A stretch of 64,000 nt of DNA from Microbacterium sp. ET2 (lineage in GTDB: Bacteria > Actinomycetota > Actinomycetes > Actinomycetales > Microbacteriaceae), in NCBI RefSeq assembly GCF_030347395.1, contig NZ_CP128170.1:1240001-1304000 (forward strand), read 5' to 3'. The stretch's first letter is position 1. Each line of letters begins with the position of its first letter. The notes below the pieces were generated by a model. That model was given only the letters and a program-made list of their open reading frames with translations, did no database searches and had not been told where the DNA came from. This document shows, piece after piece, positions 28,801 to 39,043 of the stretch. Position numbers and translations under genes: made by a program.

Positions 28801-30623
28801 CGGACTTCTTCCTTCACGTCGAGCGCCACGTCCTCGGCGAGTTCACGGGCCATGATCGGAGTGATGAACGATCCTGTGATGACGGGCAGGTCGCGGCCCG
28901 GCTCGGCTCCGTGGGGATTCGACGTCAGCAGCGCGGCGGTGTAGTCGTGGGCGGGGGCGGAGAAGATCTGCTCCACATCACCCTGTTCGACGATCTCCCC
29001 CTTGTACATCACGACGACGCGGTCGCAGAGGTCCGCGATGACGCCCCAGTCGTGAGTGATGATCAGGATCGACATGCCCGTCTCGTCGCGTAGCTTTCGC
29101 AGCAGGCCGAGAATGCCCGCCTGGACCGTGACATCCAGGGCCGTCGTCGGCTCGTCGGCCACGAGCAGCTCCGGCCGACCTGCCAACGCGAAGGCGATCG
29201 ACACTCGTTGCGCCATTCCGCCGGAGAGCTCGTGCAGGTACTTGCGCGCGACGACCTCGGGGTTGGGCAGGTCCGTCTGCGCGAGCAGCTCGTGCACCCG
29301 GTTCCAGGCGGCTTCTCCGGTGAGGCCGTCATTGAGGCGCACCGCCTCGTAGAGCTGTTTTCCGACGCGGTGACTCGGGCCGAGGGCGACCATGGGCTCC
29401 TGGGCGACGTACGCGATGCGCTTGCCTCGGAACTTCGAGAGGACCGCCTCGGTCTGGCCGATCAGCTCCGTGCCGTCGAAGCGGACGCTGCCCGCGGTGA
29501 CGACGGCACCCTCGCCGACGACCCCCAGGATGCCGAAGGCAACCGTGGTCTTGCCCGAGCCGGACTCGCCTGCAACGCCTACGATCTGGCCGCGGCCGAT
29601 GTCGAACGACACCTCGCGCACGATGGGGATGATCTCGTCGCCGGAGCGGTAACCGACGTGAAGATAGTGAACGCTCAGGAGCGCACCCGGGTCGTGATCC
29701 TTTTCCCGGGCGGGAACCTTGGCGTGCGCGGGCGACTTGGTCAATTTCGACTGTCCCCAGCCGAACGCGCTCACATCGCGCACGGAGTCCCCGATCACAC
29801 CGAAGGCCAGCGCTGTCAGCGCGATCGCGAGTCCTGGCGCCCAGAGCATCCAGGGGTAGGACGCGATCACCTGCGCGGCCGCGGCGATCATGTTTCCCCA
29901 GCTGGGGTCCGGAGCCTGCACGCCGAACCCGAGGAAGCTCAGCGAGCTCTCGACGATGAGCGCGGTCGCTGCGAACACGGCCCCCTGCACGATGATGACG
30001 CCCCGGGCGCGCGGAAGTACGTGCGAGAAGACGATGTACGCCGGGTTTAGCCCGGAGACTCGCGCCGCATCGACGAAGAGCTCGTGCCTGACGGAGATGG
30101 TGCTCGCTCTGACGAGGATCACCAGCACGGGAGCCGCGAGCGCGCCGAAGACGGCCATCGCGACCATCGTGTTCCCCCGATAGATCGACAGGAGCACGAA
30201 GAGCACGATGATGTTGGGCAGGGCGATGACGATGGCGACGACTGCCATGGAGATGCGGTCCGTCCACCCGCCGGCGTATCCGGCGATGAGACCGAAGACC
30301 AGCCCGAGGGTGACGTAGACGAGTACCGACACGGCGACGGCGGCCAGCGTCGGTCCGCCTCCGTACATCAGCCGCGAGAGCGTGTCGCGGCCGAGCTGAT
30401 CCGTCCCCAGCAGGTGTGCGAAGGACGGCCCCTCGGATGTCGCAATCAGGTCGTTCTGGAGTGGCGGGTACGGCGCGAGAAGGGGCGCGAAGATGGCGCT
30501 GATCACGACGATGAGAAGCCAGAGCACGGCCAGCGTGATTCCGATCGACGGCCGGCGGAAGCGGAAGCGTCGCGTCTGAGGGTTCTGCTTCGGCACGACG
30601 ATGTTGACGGTGGTGTTGCTCAT
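28797..30623 (-). CDS. Fused ABC permease-ATPase (DppC-DppD-like)
   Basis: The 608-residue protein joins two importer parts that are usually separate. Residues 1 to about 285 are the permease: an N-terminal helix, [16 protein letters not shown], several helices and the EAA-loop region around [20 protein letters not shown]. Residues about 300-570 are an ABC ATPase with Walker [10 protein letters not shown], signature [15 protein letters not shown] and Walker [13 protein letters not shown]. The ATG at 30623 overlaps the stop of the first permease gene. With the other permease and the second ATPase this gives a complete oligopeptide-type importer. Confidence 0.93.
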   Translation of the reverse strand: MSNTTVNIVVPKQNPQTRRFRFRRPSIGITLAVLWLLIVVISAIFAPLLAPYPPLQNDLIATSEGPSFAHLLGTDQLGRDTLSRLMYGGGPTLAAVAVSVLVYVTLGLVFGLIAGYAGGWTDRISMAVVAIVIALPNIIVLFVLLSIYRGNTMVAMAVFGALAAPVLVILVRASTISVRHELFVDAARVSGLNPAYIVFSHVLPRARGVIIVQGAVFAATALIVESSLSFLGFGVQAPDPSWGNMIAAAAQVIASYPWMLWAPGLAIALTALAFGVIGDSVRDVSAFGWGQSKLTKSPAHAKVPAREKDHDPGALLSVHYLHVGYRSGDEIIPIVREVSFDIGRGQIVGVAGESGSGKTTVAFGILGVVGEGAVVTAGSVRFDGTELIGQTEAVLSKFRGKRIAYVAQEPMVALGPSHRVGKQLYEAVRLNDGLTGEAAWNRVHELLAQTDLPNPEVVARKYLHELSGGMAQRVSIAFALAGRPELLVADEPTTALDVTVQAGILGLLRKLRDETGMSILIITHDWGVIADLCDRVVVMYKGEIVEQGDVEQIFSAPAHDYTAALLTSNPHGAEPGRDLPVITGSFITPIMARELAEDVALDVKEEVR

Positions 30624-31564
30624 GCGAGGGCCGTCACCTTCGGGTTGAGGAGTGAGTAGAGGACGTCGGTGAGCACGTTCGCGATCAGGATGATGATCGT
30701 GAACATCAGGACCGCTCCCTGGAGCACGGCGAGATCGTGGTTGAGCGTCGCGCGCGCCACGAGGGAACCCATGCCGGGAATCGCGAACACCGACTCGAGC
30801 ACGACGGTGCCCGCCGTCTGCGTGATGAACGTCGCAGAGATCGCTGACAGGATCGGTATGGCGGAGTAGCGGAGCCCGTACTTGTAGATGAGGGTGCGGC
30901 GCGGCACTCCGTTGGCCTGCAAGAAGCGCATGAAGTCTCGGCTGAGGGCTTCGGACATCGTCTCCCTCGCCTGCCGCGCGATCAGCGCCAGGCCTGCGAA
31001 GGACAACGCCATCACCGGCATGACGAGGTGCAGAAGCCACTCCGACACCGACGTCTGCGGAGCGACGTATCCCACGGACGGGAGCCAGCCGAGTGTCCCG
31101 GCGAAGAGGGTGATGAGCAGGAGGCCGACCCAGAAGTTCGGCAGCGAGACGCCGAGCATCGAGATCGTGTCGACGACCCGAGCAGCCCACCCCTTGCGGA
31201 CCGCGGCGACGACACCAAGGGCCACGCCGACGACCGACGCGAACAGCGTGGAGAGGATCGCAAGTGAGAGCGTTGGAACGATGCGCTGGGAAAGCGTGCG
31301 GGCAACCGGCTCGCCGGTGTAAAGGGAAACGCCGAGATCCCCCCGGAACACACCGCCCAGCCAGTCGAGGTACTGGACGAAGATGGGTCGGTTGAAGCCG
31401 AGCTCCTCGTTGAGCTGCGCGACGCGCTCGGGCGTAGCGTTCTCACCGAGAATCGTCGTCGCAGCGTCTCCCGGAACCAGCGACGCCAGGAAGAACGTCA
31501 GCATCGTCATGATGAAGAACACAGGCACGGCCAGTGCGATGCGTCCCAGGATTATCCGTGCCAC
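30620..31564 (-). CDS. Oligopeptide-type ABC transporter permease (DppB-like)
   Basis: This 314-residue permease begins MARIILGRIALAVPVFFIMT, as usual for DppB-type subunits, and has six membrane helices. The coupling loop region is ARQARETMSEALSRDFMRFLQANGVP. It forms the transport channel with the permease half of the next protein. It is the first gene of the importer operon. The ATG at 31564 lies 60-77 bp downstream of two TTGCGCTA boxes, so the importer is probably under the LacI-type regulator. Confidence 0.93.
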   Translation of the reverse strand: MARIILGRIALAVPVFFIMTMLTFFLASLVPGDAATTILGENATPERVAQLNEELGFNRPIFVQYLDWLGGVFRGDLGVSLYTGEPVARTLSQRIVPTLSLAILSTLFASVVGVALGVVAAVRKGWAARVVDTISMLGVSLPNFWVGLLLITLFAGTLGWLPSVGYVAPQTSVSEWLLHLVMPVMALSFAGLALIARQARETMSEALSRDFMRFLQANGVPRRTLIYKYGLRYSAIPILSAISATFITQTAGTVVLESVFAIPGMGSLVARATLNHDLAVLQGAVLMFTIIILIANVLTDVLYSLLNPKVTALA

Positions 31565-31826
31565 GTGAGTTGACCGCCCTCGGTTTCAGTTCGCTTGCTT
31601 CGTAGCGGTTCCGGGATCGTCCGTTGCGCTACGTTGCGCTAGTTAACACTCTGCAGATTACAACATTGTTTCCGCCATGTCTTCCTAGGTTGCGGAAAGT
31701 AGACCGGAATATCGCTGACTGTCGTCGCTCTCACGGTAACCCGCACCCCAACGCAAACCTTCACAACCTTTCGTGATTGTTGCTCGAATGTGATCGGATC
31801 ACTCTCGATGATTGAACGGCGGCTTC
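31565..31826. promoter_or_regulatory. Promoter region of the ABC importer operon
   Basis: This 262-bp gap is more AT-rich than its surroundings and contains the importer promoter. It carries the two TTGCGCTA boxes, a short palindrome GTGATCGGATCAC at 31790-31802 just after the oxidoreductase-fusion gene end, and no gene that I can support. GTTAAC at 31642-31647 may belong to a promoter. Confidence 0.45.
31624..31641. promoter_or_regulatory. LacI-type operator boxes before the ABC importer
   Basis: TTGCGCTA occurs twice (31624-31631 and 31634-31641), 10 bp apart. The 12-mer TTGCGCTACGTT here is the exact reverse complement of AACGTAGCGCAA at 35781-35792 before the next operon, which supports one shared regulator. 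Confidence 0.65.
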
Positions 31827-33809
31827 TCAGTCGCGAAGATCGAGCCACCGCACCTCTTCGGGGGTGAGGACGACGTCCAGCGCCGCCAGCGATGTCCGCG
31901 TCTCGGTCACCGTCCGCGGTCCGATGAGGGGGAAGGTGGGAAAAGGCTGCTGCAGGACGTACGCCAGAGCGACCGCCGTGGGCTCTACCCGGCGCTCGGA
32001 TGCCAGCGCCCTGGCCCGGCGCAGTCGTTCGAAGTTGCCGTCCGAGTAGTAGCACCGCACCAGCTGCGGGTCTGACGTGTCTTCTGGGTCCGCGCGACTG
32101 AAGAAGCCGCGCGCCTGGGATGACCACGGGAACAGGGGCGTTCCCGTCCTCTCCAGCCATGCCTTCGACTCCGGATCAGTGGCGTGCTGGCACCCCTTCC
32201 ACGGCAGCTCGATCGCCTGAGCGAGCCCGAAGTGGTTGCTCAGGATGGTGAAGCCCTGCTTGCCGTTCTCACGCGCGTAGCGGTTCGCCTCGTCGATGCG
32301 CGCCGTCGTCCAGTTGGATCCGCCGAACGCCCGCACGCGGCCAGCTCGGTAGTGCTCATCCAGCACGTCGACGAACTCGCCCACCGGGATGTCGGGATTG
32401 TCGCGGTGCATGAAGTACATGTCCGCGTACTCGACCTCGAGGCGCTCGAGGCTCTCGAGGAGTTCCCGCGTCAGGGATTCCGGGTCGCAGTGCGGAGTGT
32501 GCGCACCCTTCGCGATGACCACGACCTCCTCGCGAACGCCACGGGTCGACACCCAGCGCCCGAGGAGCTGCTCCATGAGTCCGCCACCGTACTGCCAGGC
32601 CGTGTCGAAGGTATTCCCGCCGCGCTCGAAGAAGTCGTCGAACATCACGGCTGCGTGGGCGATGGTGCGCTGGTTGTCGCACCCCATCACGAGGCGCGAT
32701 ACTGGCTTGTCCACGCCGTTCACCGCGCCGTAGCTCATCACCGCGTTCTGGCGGCGCCGCAGCGGGCCGCCGGCCACCACCGGAGCAGATGCCGTCGGCG
32801 CCTCGTGCGGATAGCGGGCGCCGATCGCGTCGCGCCACTGCTGAAGGATTGTCGAGATGGCGAGACTGTCTGCCCACGTGACTTCGGGTGCCTGCCCCGT
32901 CTTGCGTGCGGCGGCCAGCGCATCCGCCTCGAGTGCATAGGCCGCAGCAGGCTCGAGCTCGATCGTCTGCAGTTCCTCACCCACGACGCCGACCTCGATG
33001 ACAGCGGGAGAATCAGGATCGACCACCCAGGGCGACGGCAGGCTGATGTACCCGCGCGAGCCGTAGATGCGTGCTCGGGCGGCGTCGCGATTGCGAATGC
33101 CGCACGAGACGTGCGCCGTCATGCCGTTGCCGAATTCGAGGCTCGCGCTGGCCCACTCGTCGATACCGTTCGGCGTCACGGTCCCGCGCGCGGCGACGCG
33201 GACCGGAGCGCCCGCATCCTCCCCCGCGGCGAGAGCCACGAAGTGAGCGAAGGACACGGGGTAGCAGCCGACGTCCAGGATGCCTCCGCCCGCCAGCTCC
33301 GGCGAGAACAGTCGCCCGCCGTTCGGTGCGACGGAGAACGAGAATCCGGCGTCGACGTGCTCGACCTCGCCGATGGCGCCGGTGCGCACGAGGGCGAGCA
33401 CCCGGACTACCTGCGGGTGGAACCGGTACATGAAGGCTTCGAGAAGCGCGACGCCGTTCTCCCGCGCAGCTTCGATCGCAGCCATGGTGAGAGAAGGAGA
33501 GGGGGTCAGCGGCTTCTCGCAGAGCACATGCTTGCCCGCGCGTGCTGCGGCAACCACCCACTGCGCGTGATGCGTGTGAGGACTCGCGATGTAGACGGCA
33601 TCGACCTCGGGGTCGTCGAGCAGGGCCTCGTACGAGGCGTGCGCACGCTCGGCGCCGAACTCCTCGGCGAACGCTTCGGCGCGGCGGGCGTCGCGGCTGG
33701 CGACGGCGACGAGGCGACCCGATACGCTCCTCGGCAGCTGACCGGCGAAGCGCCGGGCGATGCTGCCCGGCGCGAGGATTCCCCAGCGAATGTCGGAATG
33801 GGAGGTCAT
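31827..33809 (-). CDS. Gfo/Idh/MocA oxidoreductase fused to an aldo/keto reductase
   Basis: This 660-residue protein combines two redox enzymes. Residues 1 to about 335 are a Gfo/Idh oxidoreductase with GILAPGSIARRF, CEKPLTPSPSL and GGGILDVGCYPVSF. Residues about 350-660 are an aldo/keto reductase with the full tetrad region: Asp in NTFDTAWQ, Tyr in WQYGGG, Lys in IAKGAH and His in FMHRDNP. The reductase end has the cofactor region SNHFGLAQ and LIGPRTVTET. The fusion suggests that one enzyme's product is channelled to the other, for example an oxidation followed by a reduction. It is the third gene of an operon; its start overlaps the previous stop. Confidence 0.88.
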   Translation of the reverse strand: MTSHSDIRWGILAPGSIARRFAGQLPRSVSGRLVAVASRDARRAEAFAEEFGAERAHASYEALLDDPEVDAVYIASPHTHHAQWVVAAARAGKHVLCEKPLTPSPSLTMAAIEAARENGVALLEAFMYRFHPQVVRVLALVRTGAIGEVEHVDAGFSFSVAPNGGRLFSPELAGGGILDVGCYPVSFAHFVALAAGEDAGAPVRVAARGTVTPNGIDEWASASLEFGNGMTAHVSCGIRNRDAARARIYGSRGYISLPSPWVVDPDSPAVIEVGVVGEELQTIELEPAAAYALEADALAAARKTGQAPEVTWADSLAISTILQQWRDAIGARYPHEAPTASAPVVAGGPLRRRQNAVMSYGAVNGVDKPVSRLVMGCDNQRTIAHAAVMFDDFFERGGNTFDTAWQYGGGLMEQLLGRWVSTRGVREEVVVIAKGAHTPHCDPESLTRELLESLERLEVEYADMYFMHRDNPDIPVGEFVDVLDEHYRAGRVRAFGGSNWTTARIDEANRYARENGKQGFTILSNHFGLAQAIELPWKGCQHATDPESKAWLERTGTPLFPWSSQARGFFSRADPEDTSDPQLVRCYYSDGNFERLRRARALASERRVEPTAVALAYVLQQPFPTFPLIGPRTVTETRTSLAALDVVLTPEEVRWLDLRD

Positions 33810-34681
33810 CGTGCGGTGTTCTCCAGGATCGGTTGAGCGGCGGTCAGGGCGTGGCGGTATTCGGCAAGGTCAGAAAGCGGCGGTGCGCCGCCGGCCGCCC
33901 CCGAGGCGCGGCTCTCGTCGAGATCGGCGGCGAGGGCACGCCACGCCGCGCGGTAGCCCGTCTCGTACACCGGGGGGAGGATCCGGGTGCCCTCACGGTC
34001 TCCGACGGATGCCACGGCGGCGCGAGCCGTCTCTCCGTCCCCGATGGCGAGCGAGCGGCGGCCTTCGAGGAGGAGTTCGCGCACGCTGGCTCGATGACGG
34101 AACGGCATCGAGGATGCCCCGGAGAGAAGGAGCAGATCGCTGTGCGCCCCTCGGACCAATCTTCCGGTGGCGACATAGGAGTCCTCGAGGAAGACCGCCG
34201 ATTCGATCTCGACCGTGCCCTTCAGCGCGGTCTGCACCAGGTCGATCTGGGCGACCGCCGCCGGACCCGGTCGCACTCCACCGGGAAGTTCGATGCGACT
34301 GTCCACGAGAGTCGTTCCCCCGCCGACCGCACGCGCCCGCGAGAAGGGGACCACCGCCGGATCGCCGGCCCAACGGCGGGCCAGCCGCACCACGGCTCGC
34401 TGGGCGCCAGCCTTCTCCGCGAGGCGGTCGACGCCCGGGAGAGCGACAGGCGACGGTTCGATGACGATCACACCGCGCACTCCGGCATCGATCGCCTGAA
34501 CCGCGGCATCCGCCCACTCGCCTCCGCCCGCCACGGCGACGACGTCCACGGGCGCACGGACCGCGCCCTCGAGACGGGAGTAGGTGCGCGGAAGACTCGA
34601 CAGCACCGCGCCGACGATCGCTTGCAGCGTCCGATCGCCCTCGACGGAGACCGAGTACGGCGTCGTCTGATCCCGGCTCAT
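33806..34681 (-). CDS. Degenerate Gfo/Idh-like protein of unknown function
   Basis: I do not recognise a named family for this 291-residue protein. Its order of segments recalls Gfo/Idh enzymes: VDVVAVAGGGEWADAAVQAIDAGVRGVIVIEPSP looks like the strand before the EKP motif (split here over residues about 43-77), and the C-terminus resembles the end of that family. However, the GxGxxG nucleotide-binding motif and the catalytic Lys are missing (EPSP instead of EKP). It lies between two real Gfo/Idh genes with ATGA overlaps on both sides, so it may be a non-catalytic partner subunit. Confidence 0.7.
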   Translation of the reverse strand: MSRDQTTPYSVSVEGDRTLQAIVGAVLSSLPRTYSRLEGAVRAPVDVVAVAGGGEWADAAVQAIDAGVRGVIVIEPSPVALPGVDRLAEKAGAQRAVVRLARRWAGDPAVVPFSRARAVGGGTTLVDSRIELPGGVRPGPAAVAQIDLVQTALKGTVEIESAVFLEDSYVATGRLVRGAHSDLLLLSGASSMPFRHRASVRELLLEGRRSLAIGDGETARAAVASVGDREGTRILPPVYETGYRAAWRALAADLDESRASGAAGGAPPLSDLAEYRHALTAAQPILENTAR

Positions 34682-35742
34682 CGGTCGCCCTCCTCGGATG
34701 CGGCGGATCGCCGGATGAAGTCGCCTGCGCGATCGGCGATGTGCACGGCCAGTGCCAGATCGTCGACGAGATCGCTCACAGACGCCGACGGCGTCTGCGG
34801 GTCACGCGCCAGCGCGGCGGCATGACGCCATTCACGCACGTACCCGTTCTCGGGGTGCGGCCCGAAGACGACGCGCTCCCCGTCACGGATGATGGTGGCC
34901 ACGGCGGATCCCGCGTGCACGTAGGACGGGCTGAACTCGATGTGCATCGCGGCGCGGGGGCCGACCACCTCGAACTCCCACTCGGGCACCCCGTGGTCGC
35001 GGAAGGAGCCGGTCAGCTGAGCTACGCGACGTCCCGCGCGAAGCGTCACGGCGTAGCCCAGCGGGTCGAGCAGTTCGGCCGCGATGACCTCGAGATCCGC
35101 CCATTCCGGGAGGAACGTGCGCACGAGCGGGATGTCATGGATGCCGAGACCGAGGATCCTGGCCGTGATGACGGCTGCCCGCGCCTCCGGCGTCGAGGTG
35201 TCGCGCATCGGGAGCCCGATCGGGGTCTCGACTTCGGTGGACCAGTCTTCGAAGCGGTCGTTGAACGGAAGGACGATGCTCGAGCGGATCAGCGTGGCTG
35301 TTTCCGGCAGGTCACCCCACCGTTCGCGGACGAACTCCCACCCCGGATCGTACGTGTGCATCGCCCCCACGACGAGGCGCGTCCCCGACGCAGCCGCGGC
35401 GTGAGCGATCCGCTCGGCCTCCTCGCGTCTCGTCGCGAAGGGCTTCTCGCAGAGGACCACCGGAACGCCGGCTCGACAGGCCGCGATGACCTGCTCGGCA
35501 TGGAATCGGTGCGGACTGCACACGGCCACGACCTCGATCGTCGGGTCAGTGAGGAGGTCGTCGACGCTCGCGCTCGCTCGTGCGCCGATGCGAGCGGCGA
35601 CCTTCTGCGCGGAGGCGAGGTCCACGTCCATGACGTGGCGCACCTCGATCCGATCAGCGAGCCGGGACAGCGTGGGCAGGTGGATTCCCTGCACCACCGA
35701 CCCGGAGCCGACGATTCCGACTCCCACCACGCGATCCTGCAC
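34678..35742 (-). CDS. Gfo/Idh/MocA family oxidoreductase
   Basis: The 354-residue protein has the Rossmann motif GVGIVGSGSVVQGIH near the start and VVLCEKPFATRREEAERIA for the catalytic EKP. The middle has HTYDPGWEFVRERWGDLP. It is the first gene of the operon with the degenerate protein and the reductase fusion. GTG at 35742 is preceded by GAGGAGG at five bases and is better than an upstream in-frame ATG at 35769. The operator at 35785-35801 lies 43-59 bp upstream. The likely substrate is a cyclic polyol, sugar or amino-sugar. Confidence 0.88.
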   Translation of the reverse strand: MQDRVVGVGIVGSGSVVQGIHLPTLSRLADRIEVRHVMDVDLASAQKVAARIGARASASVDDLLTDPTIEVVAVCSPHRFHAEQVIAACRAGVPVVLCEKPFATRREEAERIAHAAAASGTRLVVGAMHTYDPGWEFVRERWGDLPETATLIRSSIVLPFNDRFEDWSTEVETPIGLPMRDTSTPEARAAVITARILGLGIHDIPLVRTFLPEWADLEVIAAELLDPLGYAVTLRAGRRVAQLTGSFRDHGVPEWEFEVVGPRAAMHIEFSPSYVHAGSAVATIIRDGERVVFGPHPENGYVREWRHAAALARDPQTPSASVSDLVDDLALAVHIADRAGDFIRRSAASEEGDR

Positions 35743-35784
35743 AGGCCCTCCTCGTCGAGCTCTCCACACCGGTTCAACACAACG

Positions 35785-35801
35785 TAGCGCAAATTGCGCA
35801 A
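35785..35801. promoter_or_regulatory. LacI-type operator before the oxidoreductase operon
   Basis: TAGCGCAA (35785-35792) and TTGCGCAA (35794-35801) are side by side. They share the core with the sites at 22.6 and 31.6 kb and sit in the 75-bp gap before the GTG at 35742. Confidence 0.65.
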
Positions 35802-35817
35802 GACGTTGCGGGGCGGG

Positions 35818-36663
35818 TTAGGAAGATGGCGAGACGGGCGCGATCCCGGCGAGCGCGAGCACGGCGCGGCTGGAGCGGATGGTCGCCTCGTCGACGAGCC
35901 GACCGCGTCGGTCCTGGACCACCCCGCTGCCTGCGGCGAGCGCCTCTTCGTACAGCTCCAGCGCGGCGCGCGCCTCTTCGACGGCTTGCGCAGAGGGCGT
36001 GTAGATCCGATTGACGACATCGATCTGCGCCGGATGGATGCATGCGCGTCCCACGAAGCCCAGTCGGGACAGGGCGCGCGTCGTGCGCTCGAGGCGTTCG
36101 AGGTCGGCGATCTCGACCGAGACGGGGGCGACCGGTGCGGCGATCCGTGCCGCGGCGCTGGCGAACACGACCGCCGAGCGGGACCAGAGCAGTTCGCGCT
36201 CGTCGTCCCCTGACGTGATCCCCGCTTCCGCTGCGAGGTCGTACTCGCCGATTTGCAGGAACGACACCCCGGGGATGGCGGCGATCGCCCGCGCATCGAA
36301 CACGGCTGACGGCGTCTCCAGCAGCGGACTCACCGCGACGCCGGTGCCGACGAGTGCCTGCGCGGCGCGCGCCACGTCGTCGGGCTCGGCCTTGGCGAGG
36401 ACGACCCCCGCCGGACCAGCCGGGAGGACCGCGTCGAGATCGAGTCGGCCGGACTCTCCGCTGTTGATCCTCACCCAGACGGGCTTGCCGCCCCCGCGAC
36501 CGCCCAGCCAGTCGACGACCGTCGCGCGCGCGGCCTCCTTCTCCGCGAGGGGCACCGCGTCCTCGAGGTCGAGGATGATCGCGTCGGCGGGCCCGGTGTC
36601 GGCCTTCTCGAACAGCGCGGGCCGGTTGCCCGGCACGTAGAGGTAGGAGCGCAGCGGCTGCAC
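35818..36663 (-). CDS. CitE-like CoA ester lyase (HpcH/HpaI family)
   Basis: This 281-residue TIM barrel lyase cleaves a beta-hydroxyacyl-CoA (malyl-, methylmalyl- or citramalyl-CoA type) into two acyl parts. It begins with RSYLYVPGNRPALFEKA and has DAIILDLEDAVPLAEKEAAR, the usual metal/CoA region, then LETPSAVFDARAI (Glu ligand) and QIGEYDLAAEAGI (Asp ligand). Downstream GFVGRACIHPAQIDVVN is typical. With the MaoC hydratase and class III CoA-transferase genes upstream, a citramalyl-CoA lyase role in itaconate breakdown is the best guess, not proven. It is the last gene of its operon. Confidence 0.88.
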   Translation of the reverse strand: MQPLRSYLYVPGNRPALFEKADTGPADAIILDLEDAVPLAEKEAARATVVDWLGGRGGGKPVWVRINSGESGRLDLDAVLPAGPAGVVLAKAEPDDVARAAQALVGTGVAVSPLLETPSAVFDARAIAAIPGVSFLQIGEYDLAAEAGITSGDDERELLWSRSAVVFASAAARIAAPVAPVSVEIADLERLERTTRALSRLGFVGRACIHPAQIDVVNRIYTPSAQAVEEARAALELYEEALAAGSGVVQDRRGRLVDEATIRSSRAVLALAGIAPVSPSS

Positions 36664-36665
36664 GG

Positions 36666-37826
<1,161 letters not shown>

Positions 37827-37828
37827 GC

Positions 37829-39043
37829 TCAGCTTCCTGTCTCTTCGGGGGCGCCGAACGCGCCGGCGGCCTGCGCCGCAGCGATCTGCTCCGGGGTGTA
37901 GCGCGCGATCTCGACCAGAACATGGTCGATGTCCTCGTTGCGCGTCGGCGCGCGGCGATGCTCGACGCGCTCGGAGCCGACGCGCACGGGCGAGGCCACC
38001 TGGCGCAGCGTCCCCCAACGCGGGTGCTCCGTCTCGACCACGAGGTCGCGCGCGATCGTGTGATCGTCGGCGAGGGCCTGCTCGACCGTGTTCACCGGTC
38101 CCGACGGGATGCCGGCAGCGCGCAGCGCGACGAGCCATTCGTCGACCGTGCGGGTGATCAGCACCTCTTCGATCAGCGGGATGACGACATCCCGGTTCAC
38201 GCGCCGGTCGGCGAAGGTGGCGAACCGCGGGTCCTCCGCCCACTCGGGGTGGCCGAGGGTCGCGGTGAGGCGCGTCCAGAACTTCTCCTTGGCGCAGCCG
38301 ATGACGAGCCACCCGTCCGCGGCCTCGAACGCCTGGAACGGGACGAGCGACGGGTGCGCCGAATGGCGCGTGCGCTCGGGCTGGAACCCCTCGTTGAGGT
38401 GCCACGCGGCCGGATAGTTCAGCAGCGAGATCGCCGTGTCGTACAGGCTCAAGTCGCAGTCGCCGCCCGCACCGTCGCGGCGAGCCGCGTGCAGCGCCGC
38501 CAGAAGCGAGATCGCCGCGACGAAGCCGCCCGCGAAATCGACCAGCGACAGACCGGACTTCGTCGGCGGGCCGCCGGGCTCGCCGGTGATGTCCATCCAC
38601 CCCGCAAGGCCCTGCAGCACGTAGTCGTACCCGGGGTCGGCGCTGCGGGGGCCGGTCATGCCGAATCCGGTGAGCGAGCAGCAGACGATCGCAGGGTTCA
38701 GGTGCTTGAGGTCGTCGTACAGGATGCCGATCTTGGCAGGTACGTCGCCACGGAGATTGGAGTACACCACGTCGCTCGTACGGACGAGGTCCTCGAAGAC
38801 CTCCCGGCCGGCTGGCGTGGCGAGATCGAGTGAGATGCTGCGCTTGTTGCGGTTGAACGCCTCGAAGAAGAGCGAATCCTCGCCACCGTTGTAGGGCGGC
38901 ACGTAGCGGCCGACGTCGCCGCCGACCCGGGGGTCCTCGATCTTGATGACCTCGGCGCCGAGATCGGCGAGGTGCACGCTGCCCCACGGCCCCGCGCCGT
39001 ACTGCTCGATCGCGAGGATGCGCACGTCCTGCAGCGGCTTCAC
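37829..39043 (-). CDS. Class III CoA-transferase (CaiB/BaiF family)
   Basis: This 404-residue enzyme moves CoA between carboxylic acids. It has the family N-terminus KPLQDVRILAIEQYGAGPWGS, the segment DPRVGGDVGRYVPPY, NRNKRSISLDL, and GYDYVLQGLAGWMDITGEPGGPP, which carries the catalytic Asp region. GPVNTVEQALAD is the usual C-terminal motif. The GTG at 39043 overlaps the MaoC stop (GTGA). It is the likely activating step of this module, for example succinyl-CoA:itaconate or citramalate CoA transfer; substrate is inferred from neighbours only. Confidence 0.9.
   Translation of the reverse strand: MKPLQDVRILAIEQYGAGPWGSVHLADLGAEVIKIEDPRVGGDVGRYVPPYNGGEDSLFFEAFNRNKRSISLDLATPAGREVFEDLVRTSDVVYSNLRGDVPAKIGILYDDLKHLNPAIVCCSLTGFGMTGPRSADPGYDYVLQGLAGWMDITGEPGGPPTKSGLSLVDFAGGFVAAISLLAALHAARRDGAGGDCDLSLYDTAISLLNYPAAWHLNEGFQPERTRHSAHPSLVPFQAFEAADGWLVIGCAKEKFWTRLTATLGHPEWAEDPRFATFADRRVNRDVVIPLIEEVLITRTVDEWLVALRAAGIPSGPVNTVEQALADDHTIARDLVVETEHPRWGTLRQVASPVRVGSERVEHRRAPTRNEDIDHVLVEIARYTPEQIAAAQAAGAFGAPEETGS

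Noticed and set aside
28797..31190. A longer start for the fused permease-ATPase.
   Set aside because: The sequence before 30623 is out of frame with the upstream permease and does not resemble a protein.
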